Assembly: GCA_015521685.1 (NCBI GenBank)
Contig: WANT01000017.1
Span: 1 to 49,852, forward strand
From: Aeropyrum sp.
GTDB taxonomy: Archaea > Thermoproteota > Thermoprotei_A > Sulfolobales > Acidilobaceae
Length of the DNA stretch: 49,852 nt
Direction of reading: 5' to 3'
Shown piece after piece: positions 1 to 7,791 of the stretch. A program made the translations under genes and the position numbers. How positions within the stretch are numbered: position 1 is the first letter of the stretch; each line of letters starts with the position of its first letter. Below the pieces are notes generated by a model that ran no database searches, had not been told where the DNA came from, and saw nothing but the letters and a program-made list of their open reading frames with translations.

Positions 1-2
1 AG

Positions 3-542
3 CTCTCGGGCTTCAGGGGCTCGGGGGTGGCTAGGGTTGAGTACCGGGGTGCGGAGTGCGAGAGGATAACACCCCCGGGGGTAGACGGTGTGAGGGAGGC
101 TCTGAGATACATTAACGTGGGAAGGCTCGGCTACGCCGCCCTAGCCCTCGGGATGGCTGATAGGGCTGTTGAGATGATAGTGGAGGCTGCCAGCAGTAAG
201 GAGATCTTCGGGAGGAGGCTCATAGACTACCAGGGTGTCAGGTGGGCTGTGGCGGAGATAGCTGTAAAGAGGGCGGCGCTAGAGTCGCTTGTAGCCAGAG
301 CCCTGAGCGGGGGCTCCATAGACCCGGAGCTCGCTGCCGCAGCAAAAATACTGGCTGGAGAGCTTGGCGTTGAGGCGGCTTGGAGGGCGGTGCAGATACT
401 GGGTGGACGGGGCCTCGAGATGTGGGGGGAGGCGGAGAGGATGTATCGGGATGCTAAAGTACTGGATATAGGTGAGGGGGCGAGGGAGGTGCTGCTGGAC
501 TATATAGCGGCGAGAACGGTCAAAAAGACTGGTGTCTCGTGA
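3..542 (+). CDS. Acyl-CoA dehydrogenase, C-terminal part (5' end outside window)
   Basis: This open frame runs in from the left edge and covers about 179 residues. It matches the C-terminal all-helical domain of acyl-CoA dehydrogenases, flavoenzymes that desaturate acyl-CoA at the alpha-beta position. Visible family marks are the helix containing ALGMADRAVE, the FGRRLIDYQGVRWAVAEIA segment, and the QILGGRGLEMWGEAERMYRDAK segment, whose arginines and glycines lie near the FAD and at the tetramer interface. The N-terminal and middle domains, with the catalytic base region, lie outside the window, so substrate chain length cannot be judged. A GTG at 27 is in frame but is only an internal valine. 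The gene converges on the superoxide dismutase gene 12 bp away. Confidence 0.9.
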   Translation, partial: LSGFRGSGVARVEYRGAECERITPPGVDGVREALRYINVGRLGYAALALGMADRAVEMIVEAASSKEIFGRRLIDYQGVRWAVAEIAVKRAALESLVARALSGGSIDPELAAAAKILAGELGVEAAWRAVQILGGRGLEMWGEAERMYRDAKVLDIGEGAREVLLDYIAARTVKKTGVS

Positions 543-554
543 GGAGGTCTGGGT

Positions 555-1202
555 TTACTGGGGAGGTATGAATAGTTGTTTTGACCCGTTTAGAGCCTGC
601 TCCAGCCTCTTCTCAACATCGCCCCAGTTGACCACGTTCCACCAGTTGTCCACGTAGCTGCCTCTATCGTTCTTGTACTGCAGGTAGTAGGCGTGCTCCC
701 AGACGTCTATCACTAGCAGCGGCACGAGGCCGGCGGTCATGAGAACGTTGTGCTTCTCAACCTGGAGTATTCTAAGCTCGCTTGTCAGAGGGTCGAAGGC
801 CAGCACGCCCCAGCCAACACCCTCAACACTCTTGGCGGCTGCGCTGAATAGTTGCTTAAACTTCTCGAACCCGCCGAACTGCTGGTCTATGAGGTCTGCA
901 ATCCTCCCTCCAGGCGTGCCGCCTCCCTTGCCTGGGGGAGCCATGTTGGGCCAGAATATGGTGTGCATTATGTGGCCAGCGTAGTTGAAGCTGAAGTCCC
1001 TCATCACCGCCTTCACATCGATCTGGGCCTCGCCCTTGAGGTGCTTCTCGATCTTCTCGAGAGCGGCGTTAGCACCCTTAACGTAGGCGTTGTGGTGCTT
1101 CTGGTGGTGGAGTTTCATGATCTCCTCGATGATGTAAGGCTCTAGAGCATTATAGCTGTAGGGGAGCGGGGGTAGCTCGTACCTCGTGAACGAAGCCAAC
1201 AC
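555..1202 (-). CDS. sod: Superoxide dismutase, Fe/Mn family
   Basis: A 215-residue Fe/Mn superoxide dismutase that converts superoxide to peroxide and oxygen in the cytoplasm. The four metal ligands are recognisable: His32 in KLHHQKHHNAY, His80 in AGHIMHTIFW, and Asp166 and His170 in DVWEHAYYLQY. The second-sphere residues His36 and Tyr40 are also present. Length is normal for the family. Whether Fe or Mn is used cannot be read from the sequence, and archaeal enzymes of this type are often cambialistic. The start is GTG at 1202, backed by a GGAGGT ribosome binding site at 1211-1216 (minus strand). It probably has its own promoter (TATA-like TATTTAT near 1276-1284). The frame on the plus strand inside this gene is a shadow. 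Confidence 0.96.
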   Translation of the reverse strand: MLASFTRYELPPLPYSYNALEPYIIEEIMKLHHQKHHNAYVKGANAALEKIEKHLKGEAQIDVKAVMRDFSFNYAGHIMHTIFWPNMAPPGKGGGTPGGRIADLIDQQFGGFEKFKQLFSAAAKSVEGVGWGVLAFDPLTSELRILQVEKHNVLMTAGLVPLLVIDVWEHAYYLQYKNDRGSYVDNWWNVVNWGDVEKRLEQALNGSKQLFIPPQ

Positions 1203-1370
1203 TAGAGCACCTCCGACCAGATCCGGGGCTCTATTAGTTAGTTAACGGAGTTAAAGAACGTAGATGGTGTTGGGATAAATACCAAGGCCAGAGCTAAGCG
1301 ATATCCCTCCACAAAGCCTGGGGACAGCAAAAAACACGGCATGCAAGTAGCCTGGGCTGGGCATAGCACC

Positions 1371-1679
1371 TTAGCCAGTAGCTATAGACGTGTGGACTTG
1401 CTTCACCGTCAGCAGCCTGCCGAGCGGGTAGCCGTGCTTCTCAAGCACGTCCTCCACGCTCCTCCTAATCTCGCTCAGGCTCCCCACCTTCTCAGCAAAT
1501 ATATCGATATCTGTTATGGGTAGGTTTGAAGGCTGGGCTATGAAGCTGTTGATCCTAACTAGGGTCTCACCGCCTAGTAGCGAGTCTAGAGAGGCTGTTA
1601 GGTCTTTGAGGAAACCGACTTTCCACCTCCTCCCAACCAGCCTGACTCTGACAGCTGTCGCTAGCCTTTCCGACAACAT
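1371..1679 (-). CDS. Small conserved-looking hypothetical protein (102 aa)
   Basis: A 102-residue protein that I do not recognise. It looks like a mixed alpha/beta globular protein, with a basic N-terminus (MLSERLATAVRVRLVGRRWK) and no membrane segment or cysteine motif. It is likely real because a GGAGG ribosome binding site (minus strand, 1688-1692) lies six bases before the ATG at 1679. A very AT-rich stretch at about 1700-1725 upstream could hold its TATA box. It sits downstream of nothing obvious and is followed, on the same strand, by the superoxide dismutase gene after 168 bp. No function is proposed. Confidence 0.65.
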   Translation of the reverse strand: MLSERLATAVRVRLVGRRWKVGFLKDLTASLDSLLGGETLVRINSFIAQPSNLPITDIDIFAEKVGSLSEIRRSVEDVLEKHGYPLGRLLTVKQVHTSIATG

Positions 1680-1742
1680 CTACCGCCTCCAATATAGTTG
1701 GATTATAATTTATAATTATATTATTGTGTGTCAAACCCTTTC

Positions 1743-1880
1743 CTCAGCTCAAGGCGGGAAGCGACGGCTGAGTATATACAATAGTTATTTATATATTCTA
1801 ATACATGCGGCGCGGGCCTCCAATACCCCAGAGCCAGTCACCACTCCTTCAGGGCACGACTGGCCTCACAGGCCCGCGCC
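1743..1880. ncRNA. Candidate structured RNA or palindromic element, two hairpins
   Basis: This gap of about 290 bp holds two strong inverted repeats. The first is CTCAGC (1743-1748) facing GCTGAG (1767-1772). The second is an 11-bp perfect stem, GGCGCGGGCCT (1809-1819) facing AGGCCCGCGCC (1870-1880). The second encloses a 7-bp stem, GCCAGTC (1833-1839) with GACTGGC (1858-1864), separated by an asymmetric internal loop of 13 and 5 nt. A TATA-like stretch at about 1923-1936 could drive it leftward, which would make it a minus-strand RNA of about 100 nt. I could not match it to tRNA, C/D or SRP RNA. The H/ACA fit is incomplete because no clear ACA box follows the stem. Confidence 0.4.
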
Positions 1881-1922
1881 CACCAATCCCATATTGAGGC
1901 GCCGCCGAATAACTGGTTGGAG

Positions 1923-1932
1923 CTAAATATAA
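1923..1932 (+). promoter_or_regulatory. TATA box for the ATPase-NMD3-aIF1A-Rio1-KH operon
   Basis: The sequence CTAAATATAA lies about 45 bp before the ATG at 1973, in an otherwise GC-rich neighbourhood, and fits an archaeal TATA box. The predicted transcript start is near 1953. The same AT-rich block read on the other strand could serve the structured element at 1809-1880. Confidence 0.5.
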
Positions 1933-1972
1933 CCACCGGAGCAGCTCTTTCAATTCACTGGAAGAGAGTGTT

Positions 1973-2758
1973 ATGGAGCGGGTCGAAAGGCTGAAGACAG
2001 GAGTACCAGGACTGGACGAGATCATGGGAGGAGGGATCCCTAGGGGCTTCTTCGTGGCGGTAGTCGGAGAGCCTGGAACCGGAAAAACGGTCTTCGGCCT
2101 CCACTTCGCTTGGCAGGGAGTGCGGGAGGGAGATAGAGTTATATATGTGACAACAGAGGAGAGCAGGGAGAGCATACTAAGGCAAGCCGCCATGATGGGC
2201 ATGCCTCTGGCCCGGAGCGTCGACGAGGGTAAAGCGGTTGTGATAGACGCGCTAATGAGGAGCCGAGGTGACGAGTGGAGCCTAGAAGAGCTGACTGTAG
2301 AAGAGCTGGTGAACAAGGTCGTGGAGGCTAAAAGAAAGCTCGGCTATGGGAGGGCGAGGCTCGTTGTCGATAGCATGAGCGCGTTCTGGCTCGACAAGCC
2401 AGCAATGGCCCGGAAGTACAGCTATATAGTGAAGAGGGTCCTGTACAGGTGGGATATAACAGCCCTCCTGATAAGCCAGTACTCGATAACCACGGGAGAG
2501 GCTTTCGGGTGGGGATTAGAGCATGTAGCAGACGGGGTGATAAGGTTCGGCAGGACGGTTGTGGGAGGCGAGCTGAAGAGGTACGTGATAGTAGAGAAGA
2601 TGAGGCAGACGAGACACGACCTAAGAGTCTACGCAGTAGAGATCGAGAGCGGTGTGGGGATGAGGATAGCCGGGCCCACAGAAGCGAGGATCGAGGACCT
2701 GCGGCTGGGCGGCGCTGGGCGGAGGTGGGCATGGCCAGAGGGGGGAGAAAGGCTCTAG
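1973..2758 (+). CDS. RecA-superfamily ATPase, KaiC/RadA-like
   Basis: A 261-residue single-domain ATPase of the KaiC/GvpD/RAD55 group. It opens with the family signature TGVPGLDEIMGGGIPRG, followed by Walker A GEPGTGKT at residues 32-39, a TEES segment at 61-64 that carries the catalytic glutamate pair, and Walker B RLVVD at 129-133. There is no second KaiC domain and no DNA-binding N-terminal domain like that of RadA. Such proteins are common in archaea, and their targets are mostly unknown. It is the first gene of a probable operon with NMD3, aIF1A, Rio1 and a KH protein; the next gene starts 21 bp after its stop. That suggests, but does not show, a link to ribosome assembly or regulation. 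The start is the ATG at 1973. Confidence 0.9.
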   Translation: MERVERLKTGVPGLDEIMGGGIPRGFFVAVVGEPGTGKTVFGLHFAWQGVREGDRVIYVTTEESRESILRQAAMMGMPLARSVDEGKAVVIDALMRSRGDEWSLEELTVEELVNKVVEAKRKLGYGRARLVVDSMSAFWLDKPAMARKYSYIVKRVLYRWDITALLISQYSITTGEAFGWGLEHVADGVIRFGRTVVGGELKRYVIVEKMRQTRHDLRVYAVEIESGVGMRIAGPTEARIEDLRLGGAGRRWAWPEGGERL

Positions 2759-2779
2759 TCGGGGGGTGTTGGGCCTGAT

Positions 2780-3907
2780 ATGAAGCCTGTGTGCCCTTCC
2801 TGTGGCAGGCCTCTTGGCGGCGGGGCGGAGGCTATAGAGAGGCTGTGCCCCGCCTGCTACGTAAAGAGGCATGGCGTAGCCCGCCTGCCTAGAGCTCTGA
2901 AGGCTGTCTACTGCAGGGACTGCGGGGCTTACAGGTACCAGGGGGGGTGGAACGCTGGCGTCGGGAGCGTGGAGGAGACGCTGAAGGAATACGCCCTCAT
3001 AGCCCTAACAGCGAAGCTCAGACCGTCCCAGGGGCTAGAGGAGGCTTGGATAGAGAGGATAGATATGGAGCCTGGGTTCGCGGGGCCCGGAGTCTACAGG
3101 CTTCGAGCAAGGCTGGCTGGGAGGGCTGGAGTAGTTGAGGTTAGGGAGGAGGCGTACATCACTCTCGAGGCCCAGCAGGCGTTATGCCCTAGATGCGCTG
3201 CCAGAGCTACGGGGAGGGGCTATGAGGCCGAGGTTAAGATCAGGAGTAGCTCAGGCAGGCTTAGCGGGAATTTGAAGTCGGAGCTTGAAACCTTCTTCTC
3301 GAGGCTCCCCAGATCTCTCGCTGAATTCGTGATAAAGGTAGACTATGTGAGGGAGGGCATAGATATACTTATGTCGGACCAGTCGGCAGCTAGGATGTTG
3401 GCTAGCAAGCTGAGAGACGAGTTCTCGGGCGAGGTGGTTGAGTCCTACAAGCTGGTCGGCAGGACCCCAGCGGGGAAGAGGAGGGGTAGGCTTACACTAT
3501 CCGTGAGGCTCCCCGACCTCAGCCCTGGAGACCTGATAGTGGTTAGCGGCAGGCCGCACCTATACATTGGCAGGGTTAAGAGGGGGCTGGTGGCCATAGA
3601 CCTGGAGTCAGGCGGTGAGAGGGTTATAAGGGTTGATAGGGAGGGGGGTCTCTCCTCCATAGCAAGCCACCCAGGAGGAGAGTCTGTTAGGCGGTATATG
3701 GTTGTGAGCGACGACGGCGAATCCATAGTGTTTCTAGACGTGGAGAGGGATATGCAGGAGGTTGTGGATGCCCCCAGGAGCTCCGTGGAGGTGCTTACAG
3801 GCAGGCTAGAGCCAGGCAGGATTTACGACGTCTACGTGTCTGGCAACAGAATATACGTTCTAAGGGAGACGGATGAGAGTGGTGTTGAAGGCCGTGGCAA
3901 GAGGTAG
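2780..3907 (+). CDS. nmd3: NMD3-like protein (archaeal homologue of the 60S export adaptor)
   Basis: A 375-residue protein resembling archaeal NMD3. The N-terminus carries zinc-finger pairs: CPSCG at 5-9 with CPAC at 33-36, CRDCG at about 55-59 and CPRC at about 147-150. An alpha/beta region and a C-terminal beta-rich domain follow. In eukaryotes NMD3 binds the large ribosomal subunit for nuclear export; in archaea, which lack a nucleus, it is thought to act in late 50S maturation or subunit joining. Its place ahead of aIF1A, Rio1 and a Dim2-like protein fits that. The 3' end overlaps the start of aIF1A by 35 bp in another frame, which suggests translational coupling. The start is the ATG at 2780. 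Confidence 0.88.
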   Translation: MKPVCPSCGRPLGGGAEAIERLCPACYVKRHGVARLPRALKAVYCRDCGAYRYQGGWNAGVGSVEETLKEYALIALTAKLRPSQGLEEAWIERIDMEPGFAGPGVYRLRARLAGRAGVVEVREEAYITLEAQQALCPRCAARATGRGYEAEVKIRSSSGRLSGNLKSELETFFSRLPRSLAEFVIKVDYVREGIDILMSDQSAARMLASKLRDEFSGEVVESYKLVGRTPAGKRRGRLTLSVRLPDLSPGDLIVVSGRPHLYIGRVKRGLVAIDLESGGERVIRVDREGGLSSIASHPGGESVRRYMVVSDDGESIVFLDVERDMQEVVDAPRSSVEVLTGRLEPGRIYDVYVSGNRIYVLRETDESGVEGRGKR

Positions 3908-4232
3908 GGGAAGGAAGGGCCAGGAGAGGGGCGAGGCGCCCCTGCCGAGCGAGGACGAGGGCACGATGCTATGCATAGTCCAGAGAGTCGTAGGCGCGGG
4001 GTTCCTGGAGGTGTTGTGTACCGATGGCGAGGTATACATGGCCAGGATACCCGGCAAGATGAGGAGAAGGGTTTGGATGAGGGAGGGAGACGTGGTGCTC
4101 TTCCTCCCTTGGGGGACCGCCGATAAGAAGGGGGAGGTTGTATACAGGTACGTTAGGGACGAAGTCAGGAAGCTGGTCGAGTCTGGGCTGCTGCCAGAGG
4201 AGCTCGTAGAAGAGGTGGCTGGAGCAGAGTGA
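3873..4232 (+). CDS. eif1A: Translation initiation factor aIF1A
   Basis: A 119-residue archaeal homologue of eIF1A. It has an S1-like OB fold from about residue 31 (MLCIVQRVVGAGFLEVLCTD, then ARIPGKMRRRVWMREGDVVLFLPW) with a basic N-terminal tail (RGRGRKGQERGE). It binds the A site of the small subunit and helps start-codon selection. The C-terminal helix and acidic tail (LPEELVEEVAGAE) match the family. The ATG at 3873 lies inside nmd3; GTG or TTG codons a few residues later are alternatives, because the conserved part begins at about residue 9. The stop overlaps the GTG start of rio1 in a GTGA arrangement. Confidence 0.95.
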   Translation: MRVVLKAVARGRGRKGQERGEAPLPSEDEGTMLCIVQRVVGAGFLEVLCTDGEVYMARIPGKMRRRVWMREGDVVLFLPWGTADKKGEVVYRYVRDEVRKLVESGLLPEELVEEVAGAE

Positions 4233-5020
4233 GGCGTAGGGCGAGATGGCTTAAGAGGGAGCGTGAGGAGGCCGAGAGGGTAAAGGATAGGGATCTATTT
4301 AAGATTGTGGACGAGGTCTTTGACTCTATAACCTTAGGCCACCTCTACAGGCTCTATTCTAGGAAGGTCCTCAGGGAGTTGAAGGGCTCAATAAGCAGCG
4401 GTAAGGAGTCCAAGGTCTTTTGGGGCGTCTCATGGGACGGCAGCGATGTAGCTGTAAAGATATACCTCTCCTTCACGTCCGACTTCAGAAAGAGTATTAA
4501 GAAGTATATCCTGGGCGACCCCAGGTTCGAGGAGATCCCCTCAAGCAATATAAGGAGGCTGATATACGAGTGGGCTAGGAAGGAGTACAGGAACCTCAAG
4601 AGGATGAGGGAAGCCGGGGTCAGAGTGCCCAAGCCGATGGCTGTTGAGGCCAACATTGTGGTCATGGAGTTCCTGGGGGAGAAGGGCTACCGGGCCCCTA
4701 GCCTAGCCGAGGCTAGGGCGGCTCTCGACAAGGATGAGGCTGACAGGATAGCTAGGGCGGTGCTAGACCAGCTGGAGCTCATTGTCTGCCGGGCCAGGCT
4801 CGTGCACGCAGACCTCAGCGAGTATAACATACTCCTCTGGAGGGGGGAGCCATGGATAATAGACGTCTCGCAGGCGGTCCCCGTGGACCACCCAAACGCT
4901 AGGGAGTTTCTCGAGAGGGATGTCAGAAACATCTATAGGTTTCTAGAGGGAATAGCGGAGATTGGCGTCGATGAGGATCGACTCCTCGAAGAGCTTGAGT
5001 CTTGCGCGGGGGTGGCCTAA
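4229..5020 (+). CDS. rio1: Rio1-type serine protein kinase
   Basis: A 263-residue RIO1 family atypical kinase/ATPase. The signature loop SISSGKES lies at 54-61, the ATP lysine is Lys77 in VAVKIY, and the catalytic loop LVHADLSEYNIL has Asp195 and Asn200. The metal-binding Asp212 is in IIDVSQAV, the RIO1 form of the DFG motif. Rio1 acts in the last steps of small-subunit maturation and leaves when ATP is hydrolysed. Its immediate neighbour, the Dim2-like KH protein, is a known partner type in the same step. The start is GTG at 4229, overlapping the aIF1A stop by 4 bp; the next gene begins on the base after its stop. Confidence 0.96.
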   Translation: MRRRARWLKREREEAERVKDRDLFKIVDEVFDSITLGHLYRLYSRKVLRELKGSISSGKESKVFWGVSWDGSDVAVKIYLSFTSDFRKSIKKYILGDPRFEEIPSSNIRRLIYEWARKEYRNLKRMREAGVRVPKPMAVEANIVVMEFLGEKGYRAPSLAEARAALDKDEADRIARAVLDQLELIVCRARLVHADLSEYNILLWRGEPWIIDVSQAVPVDHPNAREFLERDVRNIYRFLEGIAEIGVDEDRLLEELESCAGVA

Positions 5021-5608
5021 GTGCCGGGGGATCAGGCAAAACCCAGGATCTACGTCAAGGTCAAGCCTGAGAGGCTAGGGGCCTTGATAGGCCAGGAGGG
5101 ATCCGTTAAAACCGAGATAATGAGGAAGACCGGTACTGTGCTGACGGTGGACAGCGAGAACTCAATGATAATTATAGAGCCGGAGGCCGACGTAGTGCCG
5201 CCCATTAACCTCATGAAGGCCGCCGAGATAGTGAAGGCAATCTCCCTAGGCTTCCCCCCTGAGAAGGCGTTGAGGCTGCTGGACGACGACCAGATACTGG
5301 TGGTGGTAGACCTAAAGCAAGTAGTGGGGGACAGCCCTAACCACCTAAGGAGGATAAAGGGCAGGATCATAGGCGAGGGAGGAAGGGCTAGGCGCACCCT
5401 AGAGGAGATGACTGGCACCTACATACATGTAGGGGAACACGAGGTGGCGATTATAGGAGACTATGAGAGGGCTATGGCCGCTAAGCAAGCCGTGGAGATG
5501 CTGGCTGAGGGGAGGATGCACAGCACCGTCTACAGACACCTAGAGAGGCTACTCAGGGAGATAAAGAGGCGTGAAAGGCTGAAGATGTGGAGTCCTGAGG
5601 AGATCTAG
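5021..5608 (+). CDS. dim2: Dim2/Pno1-like KH-domain protein (small-subunit assembly)
   Basis: A 195-residue protein with two KH domains. The first spans residues 8-85 and has loop GQEG; the second spans 95-165 and has loop GEGG in KGRIIGEGGRARRTLEEMTG. A basic C-terminal helix follows (ERLLREIKRRERLKMW). This is the architecture of archaeal Dim2p, which binds the 3' end of 16S rRNA and, in Pyrococcus, the aIF2 alpha subunit. Together with Rio1 and aIF1A it makes a compact module for finishing the 30S subunit and starting translation. The start is GTG at 5021, directly after the rio1 stop. It is the last gene of this operon; the next gene starts 70 bp on. Confidence 0.93.
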   Translation: MPGDQAKPRIYVKVKPERLGALIGQEGSVKTEIMRKTGTVLTVDSENSMIIIEPEADVVPPINLMKAAEIVKAISLGFPPEKALRLLDDDQILVVVDLKQVVGDSPNHLRRIKGRIIGEGGRARRTLEEMTGTYIHVGEHEVAIIGDYERAMAAKQAVEMLAEGRMHSTVYRHLERLLREIKRRERLKMWSPEEI

Positions 5609-5678
5609 CACCGGGTCCTCCCTTATATTCCACCGTTATCCTAGCTCAATCGCAACACTAAGATCAGGGTGGAGGTCT

Positions 5679-6542
5679 TTGAGGGTAGCCATAGTCGGAG
5701 CTGGGAGGATGGGGTCAGCTGCTGCCCGCAGGCTAGCCAAGCTAGGCTTTGACCTCGTCATATGGAACAGGACTAGAGAGAGGGCGGAGAGCCTAGCGAG
5801 AGAGATAGGGGTAAGGGATGCAGGCTCTCTAATCGAGGCGCTATCCCACTCGCAAATAGCCCTAGCGATGCTGGCTGACGACGAGGCCCTCCTCTCGGTA
5901 GTGTCCAGCATGAGAAGGATGGATGGATTGATACTAGTCAACGGCTCAACAGTAACCCCCAAGGCTAGCATTGCGGCGTCTAAGCACTTAGAGGGTCTAG
6001 GTATAGGGTATGTTGAGGCCCCTATAGTTGGTGGGCCTGGGGCTCTCGAGAGGGGTGAGGCCATAATACTAGTATCAGGGAGGAGGGCTGATGTTGCAGC
6101 TGCAGGCGAGGTCCTCGATGCTCTAGGAGAGGTTTTTGTTGTGGGCTGGAAGTACGGGCTGGCGCCCGCGCTCAAGCTAGCGTTCAACAACCTCCTGCTA
6201 GCGTCGATAGCCGGGTTGAGCGAGTCGCTGCTAATACTAGACGCCTACGGCCTGGACAAGAGGCTGTTCAGAGACCTCCTAGGTAGAACGGTATTCGCCT
6301 CCTTCTCAGAGAAGTATCTGGAGAGGGCTGTTGAGGGGAGGAAGCCCACATTCACCTCAAGGCTGGCAGGGAAGGACGCTAGGTACGCGGCTGAAGCTCT
6401 AGCGGATAGGGGGTATCCAAGGATAGTTTCTAGCAGGGTGGCGGACATCTACGACCTTATATCATCACTAGGTGGGGGCGAGGACGACTATGTAGGTATC
6501 TATAACACCCTGAAGAGGCTATCGGAGAGAGTGAGAGGTTAG
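5679..6542 (+). CDS. 3-hydroxyisobutyrate / beta-hydroxyacid dehydrogenase family protein
   Basis: A 287-residue NAD(P)-dependent dehydrogenase. The N-terminus is a Rossmann fold, with MRVAIVGAGRMGSAAARRL giving the GxGxxG site and IWNRTRE following; the Arg in NRT suggests NADP preference (inference). The substrate loop is VNGSTVTPKAS (about 87-97), and EAPIVGGPGALERG (about 112-125) matches the family's EAPVSGG motif. The catalytic lysine is probably in LAPALKLAFNNLL (about 165-177). The substrate cannot be assigned: hydroxyisobutyrate, glyoxylate/tartronate and succinic-semialdehyde-type reductases share these marks. The start is TTG at 5679, with GGAGGT unusually close upstream (5671-5676). 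Confidence 0.88.
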   Translation: MRVAIVGAGRMGSAAARRLAKLGFDLVIWNRTRERAESLAREIGVRDAGSLIEALSHSQIALAMLADDEALLSVVSSMRRMDGLILVNGSTVTPKASIAASKHLEGLGIGYVEAPIVGGPGALERGEAIILVSGRRADVAAAGEVLDALGEVFVVGWKYGLAPALKLAFNNLLLASIAGLSESLLILDAYGLDKRLFRDLLGRTVFASFSEKYLERAVEGRKPTFTSRLAGKDARYAAEALADRGYPRIVSSRVADIYDLISSLGGGEDDYVGIYNTLKRLSERVRG

Positions 6543-6548
6543 CCTGGG

Positions 6549-7604
6549 ATGGGGGGAGAGCTACACATAGTAGGCCTGGGCCCTGCGGGCGTTGGGGCCG
6601 CGATAGCGGCGTCAAAGATGGGTCTGAAGCCGGTAATCTACGAGTCTATGCCGAAGGCTGGGGTAAAGCCTTGCGGGAGAGGGGTTCCTGAGGTCGGAGA
6701 CCTTCCAGGTAGGATTCCCAAAGACTCGATAATGTCGGAAGTGAAGGGTGCCATAATGTATGTTGACGGGGAGCACCTATTCGAGATGAGGGGATTCCTT
6801 GAGGGCTATATAGTTGACAAGGGGAGAATGCTAGAGGCGATGGCTGTCGAGGCTGGCGCTGAGATAGTGTATAGGGCGAAATATGACCACAAGACCGGCG
6901 AGGTTAAGCTGCCAGGCCAGGGTAGGGTGAGGCTAGAGAGGGGTGTCTTTGCGGGCGGCCACCCCTACTATAGCGGAGATAAGATACTCGCCATCCAGTG
7001 GGTTATGCGTGGCAAGCCTGAGACCCCGGAGGGGATGCTGGAGATACACTTCGACACCACCATAATGGGCTACCTCTACGTTTTCCCCAAGGATGATAAG
7101 GCATTCGAGGTGGGAATAGGGGGATTCTCCAGCAGGAGCAGGCTTCTCGCCAGGCTCGAGGAGTTCATCAAATCCAGGGAGGACCTCAGAAGGATGGAGA
7201 AGCTTCGCCTTGAGGGGGCCAAGATAGGCTTGGGGGGGCTGAGGATAGGAAGGCTTAATGGGCTAGTCAAAGCTGGAGAGTCTGCTGGCTTCGTCTTACC
7301 TCTAACAGGTGAGGGGATAAGGCCTTCTATGATATCTGGCTTCGAAGCCGCAAGAGCCATGATAGAAGGCTCGGACCCCATCAAGAGTATGGAGAGGTCC
7401 AGCATGGGGCGAGCGGTCGAGACGCAGAAGAGGATACTAGACTTGGTGATGAAACTAACCGTAGAGAAGAGGAGAGAACTACTGAAGAGCCTAACGCCCA
7501 AGGCTCACGCAGAGATAGCTCTAGGCAGGCTAAGGAAGGCGGTGCTAGCCCTAGAGTTGGCTAAGTCTCCACGAGCTGCATCAATCTTGCTACAAGCTCT
7601 TTAA
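6549..7604 (+). CDS. Geranylgeranyl reductase family flavoprotein
   Basis: A 351-residue FAD-dependent reductase of the archaeal geranylgeranyl reductase family. It has the dinucleotide site ELHIVGLGPAGVGAAIAASK at the N-terminus and the cysteine motif KPCGRGVPEVGDLPG at about 41-55. The second FAD contact, AGESAGFVLPLTGEGIRPSMISG, lies at about 238-260. Such enzymes saturate the isoprenoid chains of archaeal membrane lipids, or of prenyl cofactors. The exact substrate is not readable, although digeranylgeranyl-glycerophospholipid is the usual assignment. The ATG at 6549 is 6 bp after the preceding dehydrogenase, so the two are probably cotranscribed. A strong palindrome 44 bp after the stop may end the transcript. 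Confidence 0.9.
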   Translation: MGGELHIVGLGPAGVGAAIAASKMGLKPVIYESMPKAGVKPCGRGVPEVGDLPGRIPKDSIMSEVKGAIMYVDGEHLFEMRGFLEGYIVDKGRMLEAMAVEAGAEIVYRAKYDHKTGEVKLPGQGRVRLERGVFAGGHPYYSGDKILAIQWVMRGKPETPEGMLEIHFDTTIMGYLYVFPKDDKAFEVGIGGFSSRSRLLARLEEFIKSREDLRRMEKLRLEGAKIGLGGLRIGRLNGLVKAGESAGFVLPLTGEGIRPSMISGFEAARAMIEGSDPIKSMERSSMGRAVETQKRILDLVMKLTVEKRRELLKSLTPKAHAEIALGRLRKAVLALELAKSPRAASILLQAL

Positions 7605-7647
7605 TCTAGGGGAGAGGCGGTCTGGCGAGAGCCCGAGGACATCAACA

Positions 7648-7673
7648 CCGGGGCCCCTACGTAGGGGCCCCGG
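7648..7673. terminator. 26-bp perfect palindrome, possible terminator hairpin or operator
   Basis: CCGGGGCCCCTAC is followed directly by its exact reverse complement GTAGGGGCCCCGG, giving 13-bp arms with no spacer, centred between 7660 and 7661. It lies 44 bp after the geranylgeranyl reductase stop and about 120 bp before the next gene. There is no T-run after it, so an intrinsic terminator is not certain; a protein-binding palindrome is equally possible. Confidence 0.5.
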
Positions 7674-7791
7674 CGCCTCCCACGGTTAGCTAGTCTTCAT
7701 CCCGCGCCAATGTATAGATAATGGGGGGTAAAGGGTTTCAAAGCTACGTGAACCTCTGCCAGCTGAGAATTATGCGTGTAGGTGTGGGATT

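Noticed and set aside
852-1145. Open frames on the plus strand across superoxide dismutase
   Set aside because: They are antisense shadows of a clear gene with a complete metal site.
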